Shown piece after piece: positions 25,205-34,075 of a DNA stretch of 64,000 nucleotides. How positions within the stretch are numbered: the first letter of the stretch is position 1; every line of letters begins with the position of its first letter. The stretch comes from CAVSRC01 sp963785065 (GTDB lineage: Bacteria; Pseudomonadota; Alphaproteobacteria; Rhizobiales; Kaistiaceae). The notes below the pieces were generated by a model, which was not told the DNA's origin, searched no databases, and worked only from the letters and a program-made list of their open reading frames with translations. A program made the translations under genes and the position numbers. Location of the stretch: NCBI GenBank assembly GCA_963785065.1, contig CAWATX010000002.1:682001-746000 (forward strand), written 5' to 3'.

Positions 25205-25651
25205 ATGCGCGCTGCGACATCATCGTCCGTTCCCTTCGACAGGCGGATCGAAGCCAGTCTCGACCGGCTCGAGGGGCCGCTGCTTCTCGCCGGCCGCGTC
25301 TTGATCGCCATCCTCTTCATCTACGACGCGACACTGATGGTGCGATTCCCCGATGCCAACGCTGCCTATATGGCTGCGTTCGGCATGCCGGCCCTGCTGC
25401 TCTACCCGACCGCGGTGCTGCAGTTCGCGGGCGGCGTGCTGGTGCTGATCGGGGCCTGGGCGCGGCCGGCCGCGCTGGCGCTCGCCGCGTTCTGTCTGGC
25501 GACGGCGCTCATCTTTCACCGGCAGCTTGCCGACACGAGTGAACTCATCCAGTTCGGCAAGGATATCGGTCTGGCCGGAGGCTACCTGTTGCTCGCCGCG
25601 CGCGGCGCCGGCGCCCTGTCGGTCGATCGCATTCTGCGCGGGCGAAGCTGA
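25205..25651 (+). CDS. DoxX family membrane protein
   Basis: A 148-residue inner-membrane protein with four predicted helices (around residues 25-45, 60-80, 85-105, 120-138). The GRVLIAILFIYDA opening and YPTAVLQFAGGVLVLIGAWARPAAL match DoxX. GAGG lies just upstream of the ATG at 25205, so I prefer this start to 25172. The family is linked to redox or quinol functions, but the role here is unknown. Confidence 0.82.
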   Translation: MRAATSSSVPFDRRIEASLDRLEGPLLLAGRVLIAILFIYDATLMVRFPDANAAYMAAFGMPALLLYPTAVLQFAGGVLVLIGAWARPAALALAAFCLATALIFHRQLADTSELIQFGKDIGLAGGYLLLAARGAGALSVDRILRGRS

Positions 25652-26019
25652 AGGCCCGCGCGTGGTCGGAAGAAGCGTCGGCCCGGAGCGGCCGCCGCGC
25701 TGCTCCGGGCCAAGCGTCTTTCCGGCGAGGGCGCCGGACCGTCTCGCGTCTTTCATGAAACGCAAGGGTGACCGGGACGGGGGAGGGCTGCCGGGGGTCG
25801 ACGGCCTCCGCCCTCCCCCGCCCAGTCTGTTCGCTGACTACGCACAACCAGAAATCAGCGTGCCATCAACTTGGCAAAGGGCTTGCCAAGCGCGGCCCCA
25901 CCAGAGCTTGTGCGCCGGTCCAATTTGAATCGCAATTGATTGACTAGATTAAGTTTTTGGTAACCGGTCGCGCCTCGCAAATTGCGACCAGGCCGCGCAA
26001 ATTGCAAAAGATAGAGAGG
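25652..26019. other. 368-bp gene-free stretch with three inverted repeats
   Basis: No gene is credible here. GGCCCGGAGC at 25680-25689 pairs with 25702-25711, GGGGGAGGGC at 25779-25788 pairs with 25810-25819, and CTTGGCAA at 25870-25877 pairs with TTGCCAAG at 25883-25890. The first may terminate the doxX transcript, though no T run follows. The right end (25925-25960) is AT-rich. Confidence 0.5.
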
Positions 26020-26751
26020 CTACTCGGCCGCTTCCGACAGGCTCGCCGGCCGGCGCCGGTCGCGCTTCAGCCACAGATCGAGGAAGGCATCGAGGAAGGC
26101 CCGCGTCTTCCAGTCGTGCAGGGCGCGGCCCTGGAAATGCTTCTCGGCGACCTGGCCTCCGGGCACCTTGGCCCGGTCGCCGATGCGTCCGGTCCAGCGG
26201 CCGACCATCGCCGTGGTCAGCTCGATGTGGAACTGGATGCCGAAGGCAGCCTCGCCATAGGAGAAGGCCTGATTGGGGAAGGTCTCGGCGGCCCCTTGGG
26301 CCAGCAGCGTGGCGCCGGCAGGCAGAGAGAAGCCTTCCCTGTGGAACTGGTGGACGCAGTCCGGCCACGACGGGATCAGCCCCCTGCCCGCCTCGGTCGG
26401 CTTCAGCCCGAACCAGCCGACCTCGATATGGCCATCGGCATGGGGCGCCACCGCCGCGCCAAGCTGGATGGCGAGCATCTGCGCCCCCAGGCACAGGCCG
26501 AGAAACGGCGCGCCCTCGGAGAGCGGCACCTTGAGCCAGTCGATCTCCGCCTTGACATAATCGTCGGGGTCATTGGCGCTCATCGGCCCGCCGAAGATGA
26601 TCGCGCCCGAATGGCCGGCGAGCGTCTCCGGCAGCGGGTCGCCGAAGCGTGGCCGGCGGATATCGAGCGCATAACCGCGTTCGGCGAGCCGGTGGCCGAC
26701 CCGGCCCGGCGTCGAATGTTCCTGATGCAGGACGACCAGAATCGGCCGCAT
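26020..26751 (-). CDS. Class I glutamine amidotransferase-like protein
   Basis: A 243-residue protein of the stand-alone GATase1 family (GuaA-like). The nucleophile is Cys87 in GLCLGAQ, with His and Glu in FHIELT near residue 177. It lacks a synthetase domain, so it probably hydrolyses a glutamine-type bond in an unidentified substrate (gamma-glutamyl compounds are possible). It starts at 26751, five bases after the stop of the TerB-like gene, so the two are co-transcribed. Confidence 0.83.
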   Translation of the reverse strand: MRPILVVLHQEHSTPGRVGHRLAERGYALDIRRPRFGDPLPETLAGHSGAIIFGGPMSANDPDDYVKAEIDWLKVPLSEGAPFLGLCLGAQMLAIQLGAAVAPHADGHIEVGWFGLKPTEAGRGLIPSWPDCVHQFHREGFSLPAGATLLAQGAAETFPNQAFSYGEAAFGIQFHIELTTAMVGRWTGRIGDRAKVPGGQVAEKHFQGRALHDWKTRAFLDAFLDLWLKRDRRRPASLSEAAE

Positions 26752-26756
26752 GGCGC

Positions 26757-27212
26757 TCACCCGGCCCCGTCGCGCACGGCCCGCTTGAGGCGGATGCGCA
26801 CCTGCGAAGGCACCGCCAGCAGCTCGGCCACACGCCACACGACGTTTTCCTCAAACTCATGCATGCGGCCATCGGCATAGACCAGACGCCACATCATCTC
26901 AACGATGCGTTCGCGGTCGGCAACGTCCAGGCGCTGCTTGAGCAGGCTGGTGAAGCGATAGAGGTCGACCGCCTCGTCCTCGGCGGTCTCGGCAGCCGCA
27001 ACCAGCAACCGCGTGCGCTGGGCGTCGAGATTGAAATGGCGCTCGAGCAGCTCCATCAGCATGGTCGACTCGGCAGGCGAGACCACGCCGTCGATGGCGA
27101 TCACGCGATAGAGCAGCACGGCGACCGCCAGCCGCACCTCCTCCTCGCCCATATCGACGGCCACGGCATCATTGGCCAACCGGTCGAAGAACTGTCTGAT
27201 TGCTGCAATCAT
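26757..27212 (-). CDS. TerB-like tellurite-resistance family protein
   Basis: A 151-residue all-helical protein of the TerB/DjlA-N fold. Acidic pairs near VIAIDGVVSPAE and LVYADGRMHEFEE are the two metal-binding segments of this fold. There is no signal or membrane helix. The family is broad and tellurite resistance should not be assumed. First gene of a two-gene operon with the amidotransferase. Confidence 0.8.
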   Translation of the reverse strand: MIAAIRQFFDRLANDAVAVDMGEEEVRLAVAVLLYRVIAIDGVVSPAESTMLMELLERHFNLDAQRTRLLVAAAETAEDEAVDLYRFTSLLKQRLDVADRERIVEMMWRLVYADGRMHEFEENVVWRVAELLAVPSQVRIRLKRAVRDGAG

Positions 27213-27295
27213 GCCGATACGCACCTCGCGCCGCCACGACCGTAAAACATAGGACGGGCCGGGCAAAACCATAGCCGCCGGCTTCATAAACGACA

Positions 27296-27323
27296 AAAGC
27301 CGCCGGCGCGACCCGGCGGCTTT
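27296..27323 (-). terminator. Rho-independent terminator hairpin
   Basis: AAAGCCGCCGG and CCGGCGGCTTT form a perfect 11-bp stem with a six-base loop. On the minus strand the stem is followed by TTTTGTCG, the better T tract. It could end transcription coming from the dehydrogenase gene or from a small RNA in 27324-27460. Confidence 0.6.
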
Positions 27324-27443
27324 GTCAGACCCCAAACCCATCTCTTCAAACGGACTGTGCTCGGACCAAAAAAGCCGATGCAAAAAGTCTCAGCAGAACA
27401 ACTCCCTCAAAATCAATTCATCCACTCAATCAAAGCAGGCAAT
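27324..27443 (-). ncRNA. Candidate small RNA
   Basis: A minus-strand TTGACA (27449-27454) with 17 bp to a GATTGA is followed by about 100 bp of non-coding sequence that ends in the strong hairpin. The -10 element is weak. The layout fits an alphaproteobacterial sRNA but no known family is recognised. Confidence 0.25.
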
Positions 27444-27692
27444 ACAATGTCAAGCGGCCGAAACCGCACTTCTTTCAGTGGCGATCGCGGAGACCGGCAA
27501 AAACGCCGGACATTCCGAATCACGACAACCTGATCGTAGCAAGCCGCCTCCATATTTCAACCCACTCGTCCGATCTGCGATTGCCCTGGGGAAACAGTGG
27601 ATTTCCGCGGGTTTTCGCCAATGCACCAATGGATTGCGCCACGATTTTGCCATTTCTCGCCAAGCCGCCGCGCCCCAGCAGGCACCAGGGGC

Positions 27693-28487
27693 TCAGCGGG
27701 CCGTCGTGATCTCCTCCTCGATGCAAAACGCGCCGCCCTGGTTGAGATCGGCCTGGGGGTCACCGGTGGCATCGTCGGGCAGCGCGGCGGCGTCGTGGTT
27801 CTCGGCGCGGTCCTGCGGGCGGTAGCCCAGCCTGTGGGCATTGGCATTGTCCCAGCGGCTGGCGTCGTTGGCCGAGACGCCATAGACAATCTCATGGCGG
27901 ATGCTGGGCGTATCGAGGCCGATGCGGATGAGCTGGCTGAGATCGCGCGGGCTGACCCAGATCGATAGCTGGCGCCGGTCCATGGTCGGCACGGCCTCGA
28001 CGCTGCCGATGCGGATCGACATCACCTCGGCCCCGTATTTGTAGACATAGAGGCTGGCCAGCGCCTCGCCGAAGGCCTTGCTGACGCCGTAGCGGGAATC
28101 GGGCCTCACCGTCACGTCGGCACCAATGATCTCGCTGCGCGGATAGAAGCCGACGGCATGGCCGCTGGAGGCGAAGACAATCCGTTTGACGCCCGCCTGC
28201 CGCGCCGCCTCGAACAGATTGTAGGTGCCGACGATATTGACGGCATGGATCACTTCCCAGCTGGTCTCGAGCGCATAGGCGCCGAGATGGACGATGCCAT
28301 CGACGCCGGAGACGGCGGCGGCGAGCGCCGCCATGTCGCCGAGGTCGGCGGTCACCACCTCTTCGCCTGCCACCGGGTCGGCCACCGGCTTCACGTCCGA
28401 CAGGCGCAGCGCGTAATGCTGACGCAGGATCGGCCGGATCATCCGTGCCACGTTGCCTGCCCCTCCGGTGATGAGTATGCGCTTCAT
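27693..28487 (-). CDS. Uronate-dehydrogenase-like NAD-dependent enzyme
   Basis: A 264-residue extended SDR. MKRILITGGAGNVAR gives the NAD motif; SSGHAVGFYP, YGVSK and SANDASRWDNANAHRLGY match the bacterial uronate dehydrogenase family (Agrobacterium Udh), which oxidises galacturonate or glucuronate to the lactone. The exact substrate is inferred. It is divergent from a LacI-type regulator (141 bp apart), which is likely to control it. Confidence 0.8.
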   Translation of the reverse strand: MKRILITGGAGNVARMIRPILRQHYALRLSDVKPVADPVAGEEVVTADLGDMAALAAAVSGVDGIVHLGAYALETSWEVIHAVNIVGTYNLFEAARQAGVKRIVFASSGHAVGFYPRSEIIGADVTVRPDSRYGVSKAFGEALASLYVYKYGAEVMSIRIGSVEAVPTMDRRQLSIWVSPRDLSQLIRIGLDTPSIRHEIVYGVSANDASRWDNANAHRLGYRPQDRAENHDAAALPDDATGDPQADLNQGGAFCIEEEITTAR

Positions 28488-28628
28488 GGTTCGTCCCTTT
28501 GGAAACCGAGATCGCCGATGTGGCACGCGCGAGGCCGCGCTCGTCAAGGCCGGCGCATAACCTCCCGACGCCGCGCGGCGGATTGAGAAGGCGCGGCCGC
28601 CGCACCGTGATATACAAGATTCTGGCAA

Positions 28629-29675
28629 ATGATGACCGAGCTGCCGGGAACCCATAGACCGCGGCCGCGGCGGGCGACACTAAGCGACGTTGCCGCCCGC
28701 GCCGGCGTCAGCGTGGTGACGGTTTCGCGTGCGCTGCACCGGCCGGCATTGGTCTCGGCGGACCTCCGCCGGCGCGTCGCCAGCGCCATCGAGGCGCTCG
28801 CCTATGTCCCCAACCAGCTCGCCAGCGCGCTTGCCTCTTCGCGCACCGGCACCATCGGCGTGCTCATCCCCTCGCTCACCAATGGCGTCTTCGCCGACTA
28901 TCTGAAGGCGCTGCACGATGCCTTCCTGCCGGCCGGCTTCCAGGTCCTGGTGATCAACTGGCGCTACGACCCGGCCGAGGAGGAACGCGCCATCGCCACC
29001 ATGCTCGGTCAGCATCCCGAGGCGATGATCCTGGCCGGCGTCGACCAGAGCGACCAGATGCGCCGGATGCTCGAACTGGCCACGATCCCCGTCGTCCAGA
29101 CGATGGAGCTGACCGACGATCCGATCGACATCAATATCGGCTTCTCGCAGCACGAGGCGGCCTATGCCGCCACCCGCCATCTCATCGACCTCGGCCACCG
29201 CCGCGTCGGCCATATCTGCGCCCGCCTTGACGCCCGCGCCCGCCGGCGCATGGCCGGCTACCGTCGCGCCATGACCGAGGCCGGCATCGACCCGACCGAC
29301 CTGATCGCAGCGACACCGCAGCCATCGAACTTCGCTCTCGGGGGCCGGCTTCTCACCGAACTCCTGTCGCGCCGGCCGGACGTCGAGGCGGTCTTCGCCT
29401 CCAATGACGACATCGCGCTGGGCGCGATGTTCGAAAGCCACCGGCGCGGCCTGCGCGTGCCGCAGGACCTGTCGATCATCGGTTTCAACGACCTGGAAAT
29501 CTGTGCCTCGAGTTTCCCGTCTCTGTCGTCAGTGGCCACCCCGCGCTACCAAATGGGGCGGCAGGCGGCCGCGGTCCTCACCCGCATCATCCGCGGCAAC
29601 GGCCAGCGGCCGGACACGCCAATCATCGACCTCGGCTTCACCATCCGCTCGCGGGCGAGCACCGGCCCGCGCTGA
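28629..29675 (+). CDS. LacI family transcriptional regulator
   Basis: A 348-residue repressor: helix-turn-helix at about 18-40 (TLSDVAARAGVSVVTVSRAL) and a periplasmic-binding-like sensor domain. The sensor resembles the GntR group that senses gluconate or related sugar acids. Two in-frame ATGs (28629, 28632) overlap. Divergent from the uronate-dehydrogenase-like gene. Confidence 0.87.
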   Translation: MMTELPGTHRPRPRRATLSDVAARAGVSVVTVSRALHRPALVSADLRRRVASAIEALAYVPNQLASALASSRTGTIGVLIPSLTNGVFADYLKALHDAFLPAGFQVLVINWRYDPAEEERAIATMLGQHPEAMILAGVDQSDQMRRMLELATIPVVQTMELTDDPIDINIGFSQHEAAYAATRHLIDLGHRRVGHICARLDARARRRMAGYRRAMTEAGIDPTDLIAATPQPSNFALGGRLLTELLSRRPDVEAVFASNDDIALGAMFESHRRGLRVPQDLSIIGFNDLEICASSFPSLSSVATPRYQMGRQAAAVLTRIIRGNGQRPDTPIIDLGFTIRSRASTGPR

Positions 29676-29702
29676 CAACAGCCAGTAGCGCCCGCGCCGA
29701 CT

Positions 29703-30095
29703 TCAGATGACGCCGGCGAGCAGGGCCGCGATCGCCACATAAGTGAGCTGATGGGCGAGCTGGTCGATGCCGTAGATGCGCCAGTACCAGGCGTCGGTGG
29801 TGGTCACCTTCATGCGCCGCAGCGACTGCTCCTTCGACCAGTCGACGTGATAGTGGACGATGAATTCGCCGACGACGATGGCCACGCCCAGCCCCCAGCC
29901 CGGCGGCAGGATGAAGAAGGCGGGGATCGTGCCCAGCGCCTGAAGGCCGGAATGGAGGATGCCGCCCGGGTGCCCGTAGGTACCCTTGTTGCGGAACTGG
30001 TAGGGAGTCTGCACGACGTAGTCGAAGACGAAATGCTTGAACTCGAGCCACAAAAAGACCGCGACGAGCGTGCCAGCCCCGATGGTTGGGTTCAT
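29703..30095 (-). CDS. DUF3307 family membrane protein
   Basis: A 130-residue protein with three or four helices. LEFKHFVFDYVVQT at residues 15-28 and HPGGILHSGLQ followed by VGEFIVHYHVDW match DUF3307. AAGGAAC precedes the ATG at 30095. A TGTGA-N6-TCACA box lies 78 bp upstream. Function unknown. Confidence 0.78.
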   Translation of the reverse strand: MNPTIGAGTLVAVFLWLEFKHFVFDYVVQTPYQFRNKGTYGHPGGILHSGLQALGTIPAFFILPPGWGLGVAIVVGEFIVHYHVDWSKEQSLRRMKVTTTDAWYWRIYGIDQLAHQLTYVAIAALLAGVI

Positions 30096-30172
30096 GTGTT
30101 CCTTGTCCCGTTTCGCGGCCTTCTCGTTTTCGGGCTTCTGCCTAATCCTAAGGCAGTCGCACCTAACAGGGC

Positions 30173-30188
30173 TGTGACCGGCATCACA
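30173..30188. promoter_or_regulatory. Crp-type box
   Basis: TGTGACCGGCATCACA is a perfect TGTGA-N6-TCACA dyad, the classical Crp consensus. It lies just after the stop of the adenylate cyclase gene (30196) and 78-93 bp upstream of the DUF3307 start. Confidence 0.6.
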
Positions 30189-30195
30189 ATCCGCA

Positions 30196-32433
30196 TTATT
30201 TCGAGGTCGCGGTGAAGGTCCCGTCCCAATCGGGCGGCGGCGGCGTTTCGCGCCATTCGGCGATGCGGCCGCGATAGACCGCATAGAGGGCCTGAAGCCG
30301 GTTGACGCCAACCGCCTCGCAGCGCGCGATCGCCGCTTCGGCGCCATCCCAGTCGCGGTTGCGATAGGCCTCCAGCATGGCAGCATGGCGCGGCACCAGC
30401 CGCTCAAAACCGTCCTCCGGTCCGTCGAGCACCGCATAGGGCGTGTAGATGCGCGCCGGGTGGACCTTACCCTTGACCCGCATCATGTCGAGTTCGATCG
30501 CCAGAAGACCGGGAATGCTGTTGCAGGACGATTCGCCGATGACGATCGGCACGCCATAGACCTTCGACTGGCCTTCCAGCCGCGAGGCGACGTTGACGTC
30601 GTCGCCGATGGCCGAATAGTCGAAACGCTGCACCGAGCCGAGATTGCCGACGCAGCAATCGCCGGAATTGATGCCGATGCCGATGGCGACGTCCTTGTAG
30701 GGCTTGCCGGCAGCCGCGGCCGCGGCGCGCCACTCCTCGTTGAGCGCCTTCATGCGCTGAACCATGGCGATGGCCGATTGGCAGGCATGCGCCGCGTGGT
30801 CGGCGTCGTCGAGCGGCGCGTTCCAGAACGCCATGATGGCGTCGCCCATGTACTTGTCGATGGTGCCGCGGTTGTCGAGGATGATCTCCGACAGCGGCGT
30901 CAGCAGGTTGTTGATGAAGGTGGTGAGTTCGTGCGCCGTCATCGTCTCCGAGATCGAGGTGAAGTTGCGCACGTCGCAGAAAAGCAGCGTCAGTTCGCGC
31001 ACCGCTCCGCCGAGCTCGAGCTTCTCCGGATGGGCGATGATCTCGCTCACCACCATCGGCGAGACGTAGTAGCTGAAGGCGCGGCGCACCTCGCCGCGCT
31101 GCTTCTCGGTCTGGCGGAAGACGTAGGTGGAGGCCCCGGCGACCAGCAGGAACACGGCCACCGCCGGATAGGTCGGGTCGAACAGCAGGCCCAGCCTGTC
31201 GAAGGCCAGCCAGCCGCCGACCAGCAGCGAGCCCATCACCACCACGCCGACCACGCCCGAGGTGAGCGCGTTGACCCTGGGGATGAGGAAGGCAAGCACC
31301 AGGCCGAGCACCAGCGTAAGCACGATCTCGGCCGCTACGGCGTAGTCGGGCCGGCTGAGCGAGGTGCCGTTCTGCGAGCCGAGCAGGATCTGTTCGATGG
31401 CCTGGGCATGAATCTCGACGCCGGGAATGGCGGCGTCGAGGGGCGTTGCGCGCAGGTCGATGAGGCCGGGCGCGCTGGTGCCGACCAGCACGATGCGGCC
31501 GCTGACCTCGTCCGGTTGGACCTCGCCGGCGAGCACCTTCCAGGCCGGGATATAGGCGCGCTTGTCGTGCGGGCGGAAGTGGATCCAGATGCCGCCGTCG
31601 GCGTCGGTCGGGATCTCTATCTGCCCGACGCGGATGTGGTTGAGGCCGGTCTGCTGGCCGTAGGCGGTCTCGCCGCTGGCGTTCGATCCCTTGAGCACAT
31701 AGGAGCCCGCCTGGAAGGCGACGCGCAGCGCCTCGGTGGTCAGCGTCGGCACATACTGGTTGCCGACGCGATAGATCAGCGGAATGCGGCGCACCACCTG
31801 ATCGCGGTCGGGCAGCCAGTTGATCGAGCCGATGCCGGCGGCAGCCGCATCGAGGATGGGCAGGTTGACGTTGGCCCCGGCAAAGACCGGCACGAAATCC
31901 TTGGGATCGTCGCCGACGGTGGCGAAGCCGGCCTTGAGCGGCGGCGGCGGCGGCGGCGAGGCGTGCGCGCTGAGCGCGGTAGCCAGCACGGTGGCGTTGT
32001 TGCCGATCGCGTCGGCGAAGACCTGATCGTGGCTCTCCTTGCCCGCAATCAGCGGCTGCAGCGCCGCCGCTTCCTCCGGCGTCATGTGCTTCACCGCCTC
32101 TTCCGGCGAGGTACGGTCGGGCTCTGCAAAGAGGATGTCGAAGCAAACCACAGCGGCGCCGTCATGGCCGAGCGCGTCGAGCAGCTTGGCCATGACGGTG
32201 CGCGGCCACGGCCACTGGCCGATCTTGGCCAGCAACTCCTCGTCGACATCGACGATCTTCACCGGCAGGTCGGGCTCGTAGGGCGCCGGATCGAGCTTCT
32301 GATAGGAATCGAAGGCGATCAGGCGCAGCGCCTGGACGAAGAAGGGATCGGCAATGCGGATGAGCGTGGCGCCGGCGAGGATCGCGAGCACCAGCGCAGC
32401 GTAGAAGTGCTTCGCGCGCAGAAACGAAAACAT
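30196..32433 (-). CDS. CHASE2-domain adenylate/guanylate cyclase
   Basis: A 745-residue class III cyclase. An N-terminal membrane helix leads to a large extracytoplasmic CHASE2 sensor (about 35-345), then three more helices (about 350-425) and a cytosolic catalytic domain (about 465-650) with metal Asps in LLFCDVRNFT and KYMGDAIMAFW. It should make cAMP (or cGMP) in response to an unidentified outside signal. I start at ATG 32433; GTG 32445 would add four residues. A Crp-type box lies next to its 3' end. Confidence 0.88.
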   Translation of the reverse strand: MFSFLRAKHFYAALVLAILAGATLIRIADPFFVQALRLIAFDSYQKLDPAPYEPDLPVKIVDVDEELLAKIGQWPWPRTVMAKLLDALGHDGAAVVCFDILFAEPDRTSPEEAVKHMTPEEAAALQPLIAGKESHDQVFADAIGNNATVLATALSAHASPPPPPPLKAGFATVGDDPKDFVPVFAGANVNLPILDAAAAGIGSINWLPDRDQVVRRIPLIYRVGNQYVPTLTTEALRVAFQAGSYVLKGSNASGETAYGQQTGLNHIRVGQIEIPTDADGGIWIHFRPHDKRAYIPAWKVLAGEVQPDEVSGRIVLVGTSAPGLIDLRATPLDAAIPGVEIHAQAIEQILLGSQNGTSLSRPDYAVAAEIVLTLVLGLVLAFLIPRVNALTSGVVGVVVMGSLLVGGWLAFDRLGLLFDPTYPAVAVFLLVAGASTYVFRQTEKQRGEVRRAFSYYVSPMVVSEIIAHPEKLELGGAVRELTLLFCDVRNFTSISETMTAHELTTFINNLLTPLSEIILDNRGTIDKYMGDAIMAFWNAPLDDADHAAHACQSAIAMVQRMKALNEEWRAAAAAAGKPYKDVAIGIGINSGDCCVGNLGSVQRFDYSAIGDDVNVASRLEGQSKVYGVPIVIGESSCNSIPGLLAIELDMMRVKGKVHPARIYTPYAVLDGPEDGFERLVPRHAAMLEAYRNRDWDGAEAAIARCEAVGVNRLQALYAVYRGRIAEWRETPPPPDWDGTFTATSK

Positions 32434-32563
32434 TGACTTCCCCACCCACCGGAGGCGGCAGTATCGCGGGGGTGGGCCTGCGCTTCAAGCGGAGACGAAC
32501 GGGGCAAACGCGGCACGTGCCCCGGACGCGCTGCAGCGCCCGGGAAACGGCTTGCGGCGCCGC

Positions 32564-34075
32564 TTAGGCGAAGCCGGGGAAGAAGTCCGCCTTGATGCGG
32601 GTGCGGTGCACGCCCATGTGGGTGAGCGTGTGGCGCATGGCCTTCACCATCGCCTGCGGGCCGGAGATGTAGAATGTGCGCTCGCGCCAGTCGGGCAGCG
32701 CCGCCTTGACCAGGCGGGCGTCGATATAGCCGGGATACTGGCCGCTGCGCGCGTCGCGGGCGACCGCATAGACGGTGCGGATGCCGAGCTTGCGCTCGGC
32801 CTCGTCGAGAACCGGCCCATAGGCTATGTCGTCCTGGCTCTCGCAGCCGTAGAGCACGACGATCGGCCGCGCCTCGCCCTTGTCGATCAGATATTGCAGC
32901 ATGCTGCGGAAGGGCGTGATGCCGATGCCGCCGGCGAGGAAGGCGAGCTTGCGGTCCGGGTCGGACGGCAGGGTGAAGCTGCCGGCGATCTGGGCGGCAT
33001 GGATGGTGTCGCCGGGCGCCATGTCGCCGAGCGCGCGCTTGAAGGCGCTGGGCTTGCGGTAGAACTTGACGCCGAGACGCACCTCGTCCTCGGTCGGCGC
33101 CGAGGCGACGGTGAAATAGCGCCGGTTGCCGCGGTTGTCGGCATGATCGAGGCCGAGCGTCCATTCCAGGTACTGGCCGGCCTGGAAGGCCATCCGGTTG
33201 GGCGACGAGAAGACGAAATCGTAGGTGTCGGCAGCCGCCTGCTCGATGCGCTCCAGCGTCAGCACGAAGCGGCGCTTGGGGCTGATCGCCCAGGCGAAGA
33301 CGTTGCCGATGACCAGCGCCATCTCGGGCGTGAAATAGAACGAGCCGATATGGGTGTTGGGCGAAAACAGCAAGCCGACAAGCGCGGCGAAGACGAGCCG
33401 CGGCCAGTGCCGCGTCGGCTGGGTCAGCGGCTCGGTCAGCATGATGAAGGCGAAGAAGAACATCGGCGAGTGCCTGAGCGTCTCGGTGATCGTCATCACG
33501 TCCTGCGACGGCGGCGTGGTGACCAGGATGGTCGCCAGCACGACGGCGAGGAAGGTGACGATCAGGTCGAAGCGCTGCAGCTTGCGCACGATGAGCAGGC
33601 CGCCGACGAGCACCACCGGGAGCAGCGGCAGGTTGCCGCCGACCCACCATGTGGCCGGCTGGTTGAGCAGGAGCGCCGGCAGCAGGACACCGAAGGCGGC
33701 CGGATTGAAAACGTGCTTGCGACCGACGGCGAAGATGTATTTCGACGCCATCGCCCACACTGCGGCAAAGACCAGAGCGCCCATGCCGCTGAAGTCGGTG
33801 AGGCCGACTGGGCTCATGATGAGCGCCACGATGAGCGCCGTGATGTAGATCAATTCCTGGTTGGCCGGCACGGCGAAGACGCGTGCGAAGACGATGTTGG
33901 TGATCCAGCACACCGCCAGGACCAGCACGGTCGAGAAGACGATCGACACCGGCGAATAGGGCAGAAGGCCGACGGCGGAGAGCGCCAGCGCCGCGACCAG
34001 GAGCACGATCAGGTGCCAGAGCACCAGCCGGTACATGGTGGTGTGGTCCAGGAAGCGGTCGATGATCTTGGTCAT
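32564..34075 (-). CDS. NqrB/RnfD-like membrane protein fused to FNR-type oxidoreductase
   Basis: A 503-residue fusion. Residues about 15-275 hold around nine membrane helices with the NPAAFG motif of NqrB/RnfD proteins. From about 285 the cytosolic part is a ferredoxin-NADP reductase fold: FAD motif RRYFTVAS, NAD(P) motif GGIGITPF, and the typical C-terminus ADFFPGF. It could pass electrons from NAD(P)H across the membrane to the FMN-binding proteins encoded upstream. ApbE overlaps its start by four bases. I see no covalent-flavin SGAT motif in the membrane part. Confidence 0.85.
   Translation of the reverse strand: MTKIIDRFLDHTTMYRLVLWHLIVLLVAALALSAVGLLPYSPVSIVFSTVLVLAVCWITNIVFARVFAVPANQELIYITALIVALIMSPVGLTDFSGMGALVFAAVWAMASKYIFAVGRKHVFNPAAFGVLLPALLLNQPATWWVGGNLPLLPVVLVGGLLIVRKLQRFDLIVTFLAVVLATILVTTPPSQDVMTITETLRHSPMFFFAFIMLTEPLTQPTRHWPRLVFAALVGLLFSPNTHIGSFYFTPEMALVIGNVFAWAISPKRRFVLTLERIEQAAADTYDFVFSSPNRMAFQAGQYLEWTLGLDHADNRGNRRYFTVASAPTEDEVRLGVKFYRKPSAFKRALGDMAPGDTIHAAQIAGSFTLPSDPDRKLAFLAGGIGITPFRSMLQYLIDKGEARPIVVLYGCESQDDIAYGPVLDEAERKLGIRTVYAVARDARSGQYPGYIDARLVKAALPDWRERTFYISGPQAMVKAMRHTLTHMGVHRTRIKADFFPGFA

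Larger units (their letters stand above)
27213..27692. other. 480-bp gene-free stretch
   Basis: The stretch between the TerB-like and dehydrogenase genes has no credible protein gene. It contains a strong hairpin (27296-27323), a TTGACA-like element on the minus strand (27449-27454), and otherwise AT-richer sequence than its neighbours. A minus-strand small RNA is possible. Confidence 0.45.

Noticed and set aside
30385..32436. A 683-codon plus-strand open frame opposite the adenylate cyclase
   Set aside because: Its translation is low-complexity and has no motif, while the opposite strand encodes a clear cyclase.
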